A DNA stretch of 12,490 bases from the NCBI GenBank assembly GCA_002348045.1, contig DDYO01000291.1, positions 19,413-31,902 of the forward strand, given 5' to 3'. This stretch comes from Anaerolineales bacterium UBA2232. GTDB lineage: Bacteria; Chloroflexota; Anaerolineae; UBA2200. The notes below the pieces were generated by a model that was given only the letters and a program-made list of their open reading frames with translations, was not told the DNA's origin and searched no databases. The position numbers and the translations under genes are program-made. This document shows positions 1 through 6,668 of this stretch, in pieces (position 1 is the first letter of the stretch; each line of letters opens with the position of its first letter).

Positions 1-769
1 TCTCGAAGGACGCGTAGAATTGCTTGGCTCGCCCAACGTCAATTCCATTGGTTCTGAAGTTGAAGGGCTGAACTCCAGTGATGCCGTCTCGCGACGGCCT
101 AGAATTGAGCGCCTCCAAGCGACTGAGTATGCGCGCAGCTGTACGAGCGCGCTCACGCGCCTGCTCGCCGAGGATGTCATCTTTCGTGGCGAGAAGGCTC
201 GCCGGTAGGTCAAACGCGCGTTCGTTGGGCTGAAAGTAACAGACCGGCCCATGGTCCGAAGGCGTGGAGAAAGCGAGGGCCGAAAGAATTCTGACCTCGG
301 CTCGGGACACTAGCCCTACCTCTGTGCTACCAAGGCTTAACTCGTCTTGCCACGGCTTGGTGAGCATGGTCAGCAAGACCGGCTCTTCACCCCAGAAGAG
401 ATACACTCCCTTATCCGAACTGAAGGACTCTCCGAAGTAGACTCCACCATCCGAGCAAAACCCCCGAACTCTGAGAAAGAGGTCCTCTTGGCTGGCCCTG
501 TTTCCCAGCTCTACAACAGCGCAGTATCGCTCGTCGAGGATATCCTCGCCCAGAGTCCGGAGTCGGGTTTCGACATAGTTCGCTAACACAAACGGGTGCA
601 GGAGGAGGTCCCGAACACCAGGGCCGCCGCGCGGCATTGCCAAACCGCGCTGCATTGCACATTCGACCGCATCCGGATTGCTTACCTGGCCTTCTGCCAG
701 CAGCTCCTCTGCTGCGGAGAGCAGAGGTGCCAAACATCGTAGTTCAGACTGAACAAGTAGTGAACTCAT
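1..769 (-). CDS. Hypothetical protein, 3' end outside the window
   Basis: I read an uninterrupted frame of 256 codons from an ATG at 769-767 to the left edge, with no stop, so the protein is partial at its C-terminus. The start is well supported: GGAGGT lies at 780-775, five bases before the ATG. The protein begins MSSLLVQSEL and has an acidic, leucine-rich N-terminal part (SAAEELLAEG), then mixed alpha/beta sequence with motifs such as FVLANYVETRLRTLGEDIL and GVYLFWGEEPVLLTML, and a basic helical stretch (EQARERARTAARILSRLEAL) near the edge. No signal peptide or membrane segment is visible. I do not recognise the family. It follows a degenerate stretch (974-799) and could be the last gene of that unit. 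Coding status is confident; function is unknown. Confidence 0.85.
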   Translation of the reverse strand, partial: MSSLLVQSELRCLAPLLSAAEELLAEGQVSNPDAVECAMQRGLAMPRGGPGVRDLLLHPFVLANYVETRLRTLGEDILDERYCAVVELGNRASQEDLFLRVRGFCSDGGVYFGESFSSDKGVYLFWGEEPVLLTMLTKPWQDELSLGSTEVGLVSRAEVRILSALAFSTPSDHGPVCYFQPNERAFDLPASLLATKDDILGEQARERARTAARILSRLEALNSRPSRDGITGVQPFNFRTNGIDVGRAKQFYASFE

Positions 770-774
770 GGCAC

Positions 775-780
775 ACCTCC
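775..780 (-). promoter_or_regulatory. Ribosome binding site of the 769 gene
   Basis: On the minus strand this reads GGAGGT, a near-perfect Shine-Dalgarno sequence, five bases upstream of the ATG at 769. It fixes the start of the partial gene that runs off the left edge. Confidence 0.8.
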
Positions 781-798
781 CAACGGTAGCTACGCGCA

Positions 799-974
799 TC
801 AAGACCGGTAGGCCCGTAACTCGACCATCTCATGTGGATACCCAAGGTAGATATCTGAAGCCGAAGCCCTAGTCCAACGCCAGGGAACAAGGCGGAAGTC
901 GCAGCGAATGCTCCACGCTTGTTCAGTTCGGCAACGACAAAGTGCTCACCTGCACGTGCAGTTTGTTGATTGCG
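799..974 (-). pseudogene. Possible remnant of a PD-(D/E)XK-like small protein
   Basis: The stretch between the 1175 gene and the 769 gene holds no intact ORF of note, but two open pieces look protein-like. At 974-891 a frame without its own start reads RNQQTARAGEHFVVAELNKR followed by GAFAATSA. This resembles the N-terminal helix of DUF4365-type or other small PD-(D/E)XK proteins, which often begin with a G-E-H/Y-x-V-A-A-E-L pattern. From about 890 another frame, shifted relative to the first, reads VPWRWTRASASDIYLGYP then HEMVELRAYRS and stops with TGA at 801-799, just before the next ribosome binding site. I infer a frameshifted and internally deleted gene remnant. The resemblance is from memory of family patterns; chance open frames are possible. 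From 975 to 1174 I see nothing. Confidence 0.3.
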
Positions 975-1174
975 TGCACCGCGTGTTGTCTCCGTGCCAT
1001 GGAATCTCCCTACGTGGTTGCTTCATGCCGCGTACTATCGCGTTCTACCGGATACAACGGCTGCCTGACCCGAGAGTACGCCTCCGCTCTTGCACGAAGG
1101 TCTAGTCGACTGTGGTATCGGGCTGCATTGCTCGGCCTCTGCCCTGTATCATCGGTATCTGACGCTGTCTTGCA

Positions 1175-2263
1175 TCATCGACACAGCCAGTCGAGGTCGA
1201 TGCCTCGTTCCGCAAGATATGTGCACATGAGGACATACAGCCTACTAGATGGCTCCTTTAGGAATAGCTGAATTGCCACTATAACAAGAATGCCGCGCGC
1301 GACAGCCAGAATCTGGGTGAAACGTCTTCCGAGTCTTCCTCCGATATGTTGGCGTAGTTCCGACTTCTCCAAGTCCGTGAGCCCTTCGTATTTCGCCAAT
1401 ACAATGGCTCTGGCGAGCCTGCGCTGCGAGAGCGGAACCGCAAGCGAGAGCATTTCCTGGTTCGAGTAGACCGCCCTCAGCATCTCATTGAGTGACGTAT
1501 CGCTCTGGTTGAGGCCGCGTAACCTAGCGAGGGAACGCTGTGCCATGAATACTAACAGCATGGCTACGGTCAAGAGCGTGAGCATATCCGGCTCTGCTCT
1601 CAGACGGTAGTAAGCAATCATGGTGGCGGTGACGCCGTCGGCAAGCAGGTCAAACAGCCAGGAAGGCCATCTCGCGAAGTACACCATGGGATTCCTGAGT
1701 GCCAAGATAACGAGCAAAGCCCCGCATGCGGATAGGCCCAATGCAACGATGCCAACTACGTCCAGGGGCGTTGGCCCGGCCGACAACGACAGAAGCGATA
1801 CCAGTCTCTCTGCCACAAAACTCGCGCTGAGAATCAATACCCCCCAATAGAACAAGCGAACCGCAAGCGCGGTAAGCGGCCTTTTTGCTACCGCACCGAT
1901 GCTGGCCTGAGTGAACATAAAGCAGTGGCAGCCGACATATGCCATTGCTATGCCGGTCACCGTGCCACTGAGAAACGCTACGCGAAGCCAAAGCACAGTG
2001 CTCGCTGGACTCTCTCTTAACTCGCGACAGGCCGCAGCCAGGGCGGTCACTGCGGCGTAAGCAGCCACAAAAAGCAGAACAGCGCCCAGGAACCAGACTA
2101 TCCAGGCGGGGGCTGACCCTGGATACTGCTCATGGATATCCTGAGCAGGAACCGCGAATCCGCCAAGGGTTCTCGCTTTGTGGGGCCTACAGTATATGCT
2201 TCCAGTACTCGCCTTGTTCTTGCATTGCGTCCCGTCGTCTTTCAGGTACTGGCATCGTGGCAT
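1175..2263 (-). CDS. Multi-pass membrane protein with N-terminal Cys3His zinc motif
   Basis: This 362-residue protein starts at an ATG with AGGACGG a few bases upstream. The first 28 residues hold C4, C14, C25 and H28 in the spacing C-x9-C-x10-C-x2-H (pattern CQYLKDDGTQC ... YCRPH), a small zinc-binding module found at the N-terminus of many otherwise unrelated bacterial proteins. From about residue 53 on there are several hydrophobic segments (roughly 53-78, 91-112, 127-150, 165-187 and 205-240), then a charged, soluble helical region (about 245-315), and a final hydrophobic helix near 317-335. It is therefore an inner-membrane protein with a probably cytosolic zinc head. I do not recognise the membrane domain. 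The zinc-plus-membrane layout would suit a sensor or effector, but this is inference from architecture only. Confidence 0.85.
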   Translation of the reverse strand: MPRCQYLKDDGTQCKNKASTGSIYCRPHKARTLGGFAVPAQDIHEQYPGSAPAWIVWFLGAVLLFVAAYAAVTALAAACRELRESPASTVLWLRVAFLSGTVTGIAMAYVGCHCFMFTQASIGAVAKRPLTALAVRLFYWGVLILSASFVAERLVSLLSLSAGPTPLDVVGIVALGLSACGALLVILALRNPMVYFARWPSWLFDLLADGVTATMIAYYRLRAEPDMLTLLTVAMLLVFMAQRSLARLRGLNQSDTSLNEMLRAVYSNQEMLSLAVPLSQRRLARAIVLAKYEGLTDLEKSELRQHIGGRLGRRFTQILAVARGILVIVAIQLFLKEPSSRLYVLMCTYLAERGIDLDWLCR

Positions 2264-2517
2264 GGTCCGTCCTGCTTTCTATCGCACACGCTGAAACGCG
2301 CGGTAGTGGCGCTGTTGGAATGCCTTGTGTGCACTCTGCATCGAGTGCGTTCTTGGTCTTCAATGCCCAAGCGGATTCGGTTGCCTAGCGTAGCGCCACC
2401 GTTACTCGCGAAGCAGCCCATGCGCCCGTTGACCGTTTTGCCTAGGCACAACTGACTTCCTGTGAGCGTATGCCATGGTGTTGGTGCCGCAGGCGTTCGC
2501 ATGGGTGCCACACACGG
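2264..2517. other. Intergenic stretch without a supported gene
   Basis: All three minus-strand frames and the plus strand were read here. An open frame of 89 codons crosses into the start of the 2263 gene but has no ribosome binding site, no recognisable motif and is rich in residues typical of out-of-frame translation. I see no hairpin or repeat that I would call. Confidence 0.4.
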
Positions 2518-2982
2518 CTAGAACCCGCGCGGATTCTCCCGCGACAGCACGTATCCCCTCTTCGTGCCAATCTCGCGCCATGTTTCTGGGTCAACCTCGT
2601 TGAAGTGTCTACCGCGCACTCGACAAACCCACCGCCCGCAGCATGACCTAACGAGTGCGTCATCCGGAATCACTCCGCGCCGCAGGTCTTCCAAGACCTT
2701 GTCTTCGGTTCGATTGCAGTAGCACACGTCGGTACCCTCGTTGCGCGAAAGGAATGCCGTGGCGATGGCTCTAACCACAAGGCTTGCTTGTCCGAAAACC
2801 TCCACTTCGGTGCGCATCCAGTGACGCCATGCCCTGTGCTGTTCTACCCGCCACTGGGTACTCTCTTCGACTGCCATTCTATAGCGCCCATGGCAAGTTG
2901 CCAAGGCTCTGCGATGCCAGACGCTACCGCCGGCAGTAGATTCGTCGCGTGATTGGCGAAAGCGTTCCAAAGCTGGCTCCAT
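2518..2982 (-). CDS. Small Trp/Cys-rich hypothetical protein
   Basis: A 154-residue frame starts with an ATG directly after the TAG stop of the lamin-tail pseudogene (stop and start are adjacent), with GGGGA six bases before the ATG, so it would be translated by coupling to the upstream frame. The sequence is soluble and rich in Trp, Arg and Cys. The C-terminal half contains VCYCNRTEDKVLEDLRRG and a Cys cluster, SCCGRWVCRVRGRHF, followed by ETWREIGTKRGYVLSRENPR. The Cys pairs might bind a metal, but the spacing matches no finger I know. No homologous family is recognised. Because the upstream partner is broken, expression may be impaired. I favour a real gene from the balanced acidic/basic composition and tight junction, but a non-coding open frame cannot be excluded. 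Confidence 0.55.
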   Translation of the reverse strand: MEPALERFRQSRDESTAGGSVWHRRALATCHGRYRMAVEESTQWRVEQHRAWRHWMRTEVEVFGQASLVVRAIATAFLSRNEGTDVCYCNRTEDKVLEDLRRGVIPDDALVRSCCGRWVCRVRGRHFNEVDPETWREIGTKRGYVLSRENPRGF

Positions 2983-3528
2983 CTAATATCCCCAACTGTC
3001 CATTTCGTACCCGTGCGAATCATAAAGCTTGGCCTCATCTCCGTCATTGTTCCAGATGTAGGCAGCCGTCCACCGCAAGTCGCTAGGCGGGGCATGCGTC
3101 GCATCAGGCCCGCTGTTGACACGGACTGTCGAGCCGGCAGCCAAGACAAAGCCTGACGGAAACGTATACCATTGGTTACCGACAACGCTCTGGATTTTCC
3201 AGCCCGTCATGTTCTACCCACTAGTTCCTTGATTGCTGATGCAGACAGATTCCTCGCGCCCGCTGTAGTTCAGGCACGTGATGTGGATGTCAGCGTAGGG
3301 CGTGGTGGTCGGCGTGCGGGTTGGTGTTGGCGTGCGGGTAGATGTTCGCGTCGGTGTGGCAGTCTTGGTAACCGTGGATGTTCGGGTGGATGTGGCCGTA
3401 TGTGTTCGGGTCGGCGCAAGGGTTTGAGTATTCGTAGGGTCTGGTGTACTTGTGGCTATGTATGTTGGAGTCTGTGAAGGTGAGACTGTTGGGGTCGGCG
3501 TCTCGGCCTGAGCCAGTGTCAGGCACGC
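2983..3528 (-). pseudogene. Lamin-tail-domain secreted protein, start lost and in-frame TAG
   Basis: The frame opens immediately after the Abi_C gene with ACLTLAQAETPTPT, which looks like the tail end of a signal peptide (cleavage after AQA). No ATG, GTG or TTG precedes it in frame, so the start and most of the signal sequence are missing. A Pro/Thr/Ser linker of about 65 residues follows (motifs such as PTRTPTPTRTPTTTP), then the first strands of a lamin-tail-like domain: ADIHITCLNYSGREESVCIS. The frame is cut by a TAG at 3216-3214, where a CAG (Gln) is expected, and then resumes with NMTGWKIQSVVGNQWYTFPS, GFVLAAGSTVRVNSG, RWTAAYIWNNDGDEAKLYD and the typical end VDSWGY-like (here MDSWGY) before TAG at 2985-2983. 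Such proteins are normally exported cell-surface or extracellular proteins. I infer a pseudogene with a truncated 5' end and one nonsense codon; the reading frame is otherwise perfectly kept, so decay is recent. Confidence 0.8.
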
Positions 3529-3529
3529 T

Positions 3530-4288
3530 TCAGTCTTCCTTGCGCATACTCTGCCACACTGAGACTATGAACGTGACAACTGCCCCTGCAAGGTTAACTG
3601 CCAGTTCCGCATATGGCGCAGCGGCTTGTATGTCACTGTTGCTCTTGCCATGTGCATCGCCTAGCGTGTTTCTGATAGCAGCTAGCCCGTTCACCACGGC
3701 TTGGCAGTTCCCGAGGACTAGGCGGACAGACCTTTCGATGTGCTGATTCGGCGCAAGTCGCAGAAGGTCCGCCGTGAGATGGTAGAGTCTGGGCAAATCG
3801 CCGTCGTCTGCATATTCTATTTTTTCTTCATCAAGGATGTACTTGCATGCAGATTCTAGCATGGCACGGGCCGCAGTTATTGCCCCCTCGGGGTCACTGC
3901 TTTTGCGGCTCAGAGCTTTGTCCCATGCCTTGCGAACGTGCTCAGAGTCTAGCTTATCAAGCATCGCTGAGATTTGCTCCTCTGCCGATGTTCTGACCGT
4001 TGTCACGAACTTTGGAACCCACATGATATCTCGTACAGGTGTGCTTGCTGTCTGCGCACAACGGCGGATGGCGTCTTCAATTCGCTCTCTTATCAGGGGG
4101 GCTGTATCAATCTCCCTCATAGCTTTGCGTGGTGCTTCAACGTTCACATCGAACAAATCATGAACTCGCTGACTGCCTAACTCAAAGAACATGTCAACAT
4201 ACTCATAGTTCAGCGAGCATTGCGCCAGAAGACTCGCAGCCTCATCCTCATCGCCATCTTTCAACCATTGCACAACTTGCTCAAGCAT
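3530..4288 (-). CDS. Abortive infection protein with Abi_C domain
   Basis: I place the start at the ATG at 4288, four bases after GAGGTG (4298-4293), giving 252 residues; an in-frame upstream start at 4336 would add 16 residues but lacks this site. Residues 1-125 are helical and acidic with no recognised domain. Residues about 130-245 match the Abi_C (abortive infection C-terminal) pattern: DPEGAITAARAMLESACKYI, then a DDGDLPRLYHLTADLLRLAP segment, GNCQAVVNGLAAIRNTLGDAHGK and AELAVNLAGAVVTFIVSVW. The R206-N-x5-H213 element (RNTLGDAH) looks like the R-x4-6-H motif of HEPN ribonucleases, suggesting an RNA-cleaving effector; that link is inference. Proteins with this domain are found in phage-defence islands and on mobile elements. 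The stop overlaps the open frame of the downstream lamin-tail pseudogene. A short leader frame ends inside the start region. Confidence 0.9.
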   Translation of the reverse strand: MLEQVVQWLKDGDEDEAASLLAQCSLNYEYVDMFFELGSQRVHDLFDVNVEAPRKAMREIDTAPLIRERIEDAIRRCAQTASTPVRDIMWVPKFVTTVRTSAEEQISAMLDKLDSEHVRKAWDKALSRKSSDPEGAITAARAMLESACKYILDEEKIEYADDGDLPRLYHLTADLLRLAPNQHIERSVRLVLGNCQAVVNGLAAIRNTLGDAHGKSNSDIQAAAPYAELAVNLAGAVVTFIVSVWQSMRKED

Positions 4289-4346
4289 GTTGCACCTCAA
4301 GTAGCCGGGCACCTGCCAACGGACCAAACCTGCCAATGCTTCTCAT
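4281..4346 (-). CDS. Possible 21-residue leader ORF overlapping the Abi_C start
   Basis: An ATG at 4346 is preceded seven bases away by AGGAAGG (4360-4354) and opens a 21-codon frame, MRSIGRFGPLAGARLLEVQH plus A, whose TGA (4283-4281) lies inside the first codons of the Abi_C gene. Such an overlap is typical of translational coupling. It is also the in-frame tail of a longer start-less open frame (4571-4281), so it may be only a remnant. Confidence 0.3.
   Translation of the reverse strand: MRSIGRFGPLAGARLLEVQHA
4293..4298 (-). promoter_or_regulatory. Ribosome binding site of the Abi_C gene
   Basis: GAGGTG on the minus strand, four bases before the ATG at 4288. It decides between this start and the longer in-frame alternative at 4336. 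Confidence 0.6.
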
Positions 4347-4739
4347 GACTTCACCTTCCTGACAGCGTAACATCCCAAGACCTGTCCGGCACGGCGCCAT
4401 GGGCGACACGTTCGACACACCGAGTACGTACTTCGTCGGTGCTAAGCTGGTTGTGAGTAGATACTTACCATCTCGCTCTAGGACACGTATCTGCCGCCTT
4501 CGCGGCTGGCACTGGGCTGTCCTACAGCCAGCATCGCGGACAGTGCGGCCGGTTCGCCATGTCCGCTTCGGTCATCGCCTGAGGCAGGGCAAGGCAGCGA
4601 TGCAGCGAACGTTCAGCGACCTGGCGAACAGGGCGTGTGGAGAACCACTTTCGCTCATCCACCAATGCTGCTACAAAAGCCACGTGGCTTCTTCCTGACG
4701 TGTGTTCCTCGGAACAGATACGTCTCGGTTTTCAATCGT
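4347..4739 (-). other. Region without an intact gene; possible decayed zinc-ribbon or HTH pieces
   Basis: No intact gene is visible between the 5420 gene and the Abi_C leader. Read on the minus strand, 4575 begins a tiny frame MTEADMANRPHCPRCWL and then hits TAG; the Cys-Pro-x-Cys is zinc-ribbon-like. A neighbouring frame holds SREGGRYVS, similar to the wing of excisionase-type HTH domains. From 4571 to 4281 a third frame is open for 96 codons without an early start codon. These may be pieces of one or two degraded small genes, but each is short and I cannot join them with confidence. Confidence 0.3.
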
Positions 4740-5420
4740 TCACGGCAACTGCGATACCGTGTGTCTCTTGAACTGGTTGACCAGATTCTCATACGAGCTG
4801 CGGTAAGCTCGTGCGAACGCCCCCCTAAGGGGCCAGGACTTAACGTGAAGGATTGGATATACACTTTGTTTGCCATGCGAATAGCACTGCCCGCAGATGA
4901 GCTGGAAGGCTCCGCTCTGCCTGGGGTCGTAATAGGGAGGGTCGTGCTGTACGCCACTAAGTCTGGGTTCTGCCTTGTCCAGGAACTCGGGCACGGCTGG
5001 GTAGAACTCCAACTTCTGCAGCCAGTAGTTTACCTGTTGGGACATTGCACAGACGACCTCGATATTGCCCTGGCTCAGGATAGTCTGGATGGCTTCGACG
5101 CCGGCTCGCGCTTTGTCCTCCGGAATCAACGTGGTTCGCCCTTTCGGGGCGTGAGGCAGGGCAGCATTGCAGAGATTTGTGAGAACAAGCTGCTGGGCGG
5201 TGTACTGGTAGCTCGTCAAATGGCCGATGTAAGCGAAGACGGCTTGGGCAAGTCCATACTTTGCCCGTTCGCTGCTGCGGGCCGGTATAGGCTTGAAGAA
5301 GTAGTCGGCAAAGAAGGCATACTCCGCTTGCGTGTGTGATGTTTGAAGTCGCGGGTCGTGGCCGATGACGAGGACTCGGGCCTGTTTCAAGTCTCCTACA
5401 TAGAATGGTCTGGTCTCCAT
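4740..5420 (-). CDS. Hypothetical protein, possible uracil-DNA-glycosylase-like fold
   Basis: I choose the ATG at 5420 (226 residues) because GGAGGG stands seven bases upstream; a GTG at 5483 extends the frame by 21 plausible residues (ending YPLEGYH) but has no ribosome binding site. The protein opens with strand ARVLVIGHDPRL (residues 14-25), then an AEYAFFADYFF helix, LVLTNLCNAAL (78-88), a helix GVEAIQTILSQ followed by IEVVCAMSQQVNYWLQKL (120-137), and PILHVKSWPL (189-198). The order GxDPR near the N-terminus, a strand ending in TNLCN, a VVCA strand plus helix, and a late His-x-x-Ser is reminiscent of the uracil-DNA glycosylase superfamily (G-x-D-P motif and late H-x-S). The match is weak and from pattern alone; I would not assign activity. 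It is a soluble, intact gene among defence genes. Confidence 0.85.
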   Translation of the reverse strand: METRPFYVGDLKQARVLVIGHDPRLQTSHTQAEYAFFADYFFKPIPARSSERAKYGLAQAVFAYIGHLTSYQYTAQQLVLTNLCNAALPHAPKGRTTLIPEDKARAGVEAIQTILSQGNIEVVCAMSQQVNYWLQKLEFYPAVPEFLDKAEPRLSGVQHDPPYYDPRQSGAFQLICGQCYSHGKQSVYPILHVKSWPLRGAFARAYRSSYENLVNQFKRHTVSQLP

Positions 5421-5427
5421 GTGGTAG

Positions 5428-5433
5428 CCCTCC
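5428..5433 (-). promoter_or_regulatory. Ribosome binding site deciding the 5420 start
   Basis: GGAGGG on the minus strand, seven bases before the ATG at 5420. The longer alternative GTG at 5483 has only AGCGGTAGC-type sequence upstream, which is not a convincing site. Confidence 0.55.
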
Positions 5434-5586
5434 AAAGGATACTGCGCGCAATAGGTTTCAATGATAATATCGACACGAGTCACAGACGAAAGCTACCGCT
5501 CTTACGTCGGAATATGCGTCTCGTTCCGCAGGAAAGCTCCTGACGCTCGTCTTCTATGCCTGCGGCACTGACTCTGATAGCCGTCA

Positions 5587-5928
5587 TCACGTTCTCTTGA
5601 CTCTCCGCATCGATGTTACATACCCTCCCCGGTCGGTAGCGACCGGCTCCCACCCTTGTGCTGAAAGGTCCGAAATGAGCTCAAGATGAACCGGCATGTA
5701 GTCACTCTGGCTAAGGGCAGAAACCTTCCGGGTCTTTCGGGTCACCACCCTGTCCACTACGGCCTTCCACCCTCGCCGCAAGAGAATATCGTCATAGCCA
5801 ACTATGCTACAGTATTCATACGTGGCCTGTGCAGGAGGTTCTACAGTAGCTGCCTTCTTTGGCTGCCCACACTTCCAGCAGAACAGGTCCTTGTCCTCCA
5901 GCTCGGCCCCACACTTGCTACAGAACAT
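5587..5928 (-). CDS. Zinc-ribbon protein with DUF4177-like C-terminus
   Basis: Two ATG codons lie in tandem (5931 and 5928); AGGAGG at 5939-5934 is five bases from the second and only two from the first, so the second is the likely start, giving 113 residues. A zinc ribbon occupies residues 3-20: C3-x2-C6 and C17-x2-C20 (FCSKCGAEL ... LFCWKCGQPKK). A Pro/Ala linker is followed by YEYCSIVGYDD, a basic strand region, and LELISDLSAQGWEPVATDRG (83-102) ending in YVTSMRRVKR. The Tyr-Glu-Tyr start, the G-W-E-P-V element and the terminal Met-Arg-Arg strand resemble the small DUF4177 domain, whose function is unknown. The upstream gene (6316-5963) ends 34 bases away and has the same C-terminal pattern, so the two form an operon and are probably distant duplicates. 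Confidence 0.85.
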   Translation of the reverse strand: MFCSKCGAELEDKDLFCWKCGQPKKAATVEPPAQATYEYCSIVGYDDILLRRGWKAVVDRVVTRKTRKVSALSQSDYMPVHLELISDLSAQGWEPVATDRGGYVTSMRRVKRT

Positions 5929-5962
5929 CATGCCCTCCTGTATGCCCTGTTTTCTATATCTG

Positions 5963-6316
5963 CTATGACTCCTTTACAGACGTGGCCGGTAAGCACACGG
6001 TTCTCCTCATATGGAATAGCTTGTATGAAGAGAAGCCGTTGTCTGAGTACGCCGAGGCAGCGTCGAAGGGCTCCCATCCCTGGCAGCACATCTCCCCAAC
6101 AAGCCACAAGAGGACGGCGTAGTCCCTGTTATGAAGGTTGCTGACTCGTACACTCGTCTCGCTGCCATCCTGCAGTCTGTAGACCTTGCAGTCCGGACAC
6201 TGTGTCCTGACTAATGCCACCAGCCAGTCACTTATCGCCAGTTCTGTTGTCTCCACAAAGATTCCTTGCATCCTGGTCGAGAGCCCTGCAAAGCCACCAC
6301 GTGAGTTGGTCTGCAT
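5963..6316 (-). CDS. Small protein related to the downstream DUF4177-like gene
   Basis: The start is the ATG at 6316, six bases after AGGAGG (6328-6323); the frame is open further upstream but that part belongs to a decayed HTH gene. The product has 117 residues, with a short N-terminus, a hydrophobic amphipathic helix TELAISDWLVALVRTQ followed by CPDC (C40, C43) and a second domain VRVSNLHNRDYAVLLWLVGE with MCCQGWEPFDAASAYSD (77-92) and SSYKLFHMRR. The C-QGWEP-FDA part matches AQGWEPVATD of the next gene, and both end in a Met-Arg-Arg strand, so they share a domain (DUF4177-like by pattern). The C40/C43 pair could be half of a metal site. The TGA of the upstream HTH remnant sits one base before this ATG, the usual layout of translational coupling. 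Confidence 0.75.
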   Translation of the reverse strand: MQTNSRGGFAGLSTRMQGIFVETTELAISDWLVALVRTQCPDCKVYRLQDGSETSVRVSNLHNRDYAVLLWLVGEMCCQGWEPFDAASAYSDNGFSSYKLFHMRRTVCLPATSVKES

Positions 6317-6317
6317 C

Positions 6318-6640
6318 TCATCCCTCCTGCTTCTCTGCCTGGCTGAAGTATGCCTTGAGCTCCTCCTTGTGACATACCGCTTGCGGCCAGCTTCCTGCCC
6401 TTGAGCTTGCCATCTCTGAAGAGCTGCCTGGTCGTCTTTGGCCGTACCTTCATTAGCTGACGGCGTTCCTTCGGACTGGGAGGCTGGCCCTCGCCCGACC
6501 GTGTCCGGTGTTAGGTCGCCGCCGAACGCGAAATACAGCCGTCCCATGCTTGTGCAGGGCAGAGTTCCATCGCGCGCGCAGGGTAATACCGTGAAAGAAC
6601 GTATGCCCACCGTGACCACTAACCAATGCTGACATCGGCC
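6318..6640 (-). pseudogene. Decayed excisionase/MerR-type HTH gene, several frameshifts
   Basis: Pieces in different frames assemble into a coherent small DNA-binding protein. Near 6640-6620 is DVSIG, as in the copy at 11296. Around 6590-6568 comes ITLRARW and, in another frame, GTLPCTSMGRLYFAFGGDLT, the recognition-helix and wing pattern seen in the copies at 11178-11103 and 8919-8835. A second HTH piece follows in a third frame: KTTRQLFRDGKLKGRKLAAS (about 6440-6380), then RYVT, and after one more shift KEELKAYFSQAEKQEG and TGA at 6320-6318. That order (TxRQLFRDGKLKGRKL, YVT, KEELKAYF) is the standard excisionase-family HTH_17 layout. At least three frame changes are needed, so no full protein is made. 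It sits in phase for coupling with the 6316 gene, which it may once have regulated. Confidence 0.65.
6323..6328 (-). promoter_or_regulatory. Ribosome binding site of the 6316 gene
   Basis: AGGAGG on the minus strand, six bases before the ATG at 6316. It separates this gene from the upstream open frame that continues in phase with it and would otherwise suggest a much longer protein. Confidence 0.7.
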
Positions 6641-6662
6641 ACCGCACTAGCAGGCGGCCGAT
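6634..6662. repeat. Inverted repeat downstream of the 6669 gene
   Basis: Arms ATCGGCC (6634-6640) and GGCCGAT (6656-6662) are perfect 7-base complements with a 15-base loop. It lies just after the stop of the 6669 gene, where a transcript hairpin could form, but there is no T-run on either side, so it is not a classical intrinsic terminator. Confidence 0.4.
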
Positions 6663-6668
6663 ACTACA

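Noticed and set aside
411..737. Minus-strand open frame of 108 codons
   Set aside because: It overlaps in another frame the longer frame that starts at 769 with a perfect ribosome binding site; its product is Arg/Gly/Cys-rich shadow sequence.
951..960. Palindrome TGCACGTGCA
   Set aside because: A single 10-base palindrome within a degenerate stretch, with no second copy and no promoter context; likely chance.
4635..5339. Plus-strand open frame of 234 codons
   Set aside because: It lies opposite the well-supported gene at 5420-4740, which has a good ribosome binding site and motif structure; the plus-strand product has no recognisable pattern.
5686..6144. Plus-strand open frame of 152 codons
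   Set aside because: Antisense to the two small genes at 6316-5963 and 5928-5587, both with ribosome binding sites; composition is typical of a shadow frame.
6317..6619. Extension of the 6316 gene to a 218-residue protein
   Set aside because: The frame is open, but this part corresponds to a decayed HTH gene whose motifs jump between frames, and AGGAGG directly before 6316 marks the true start.
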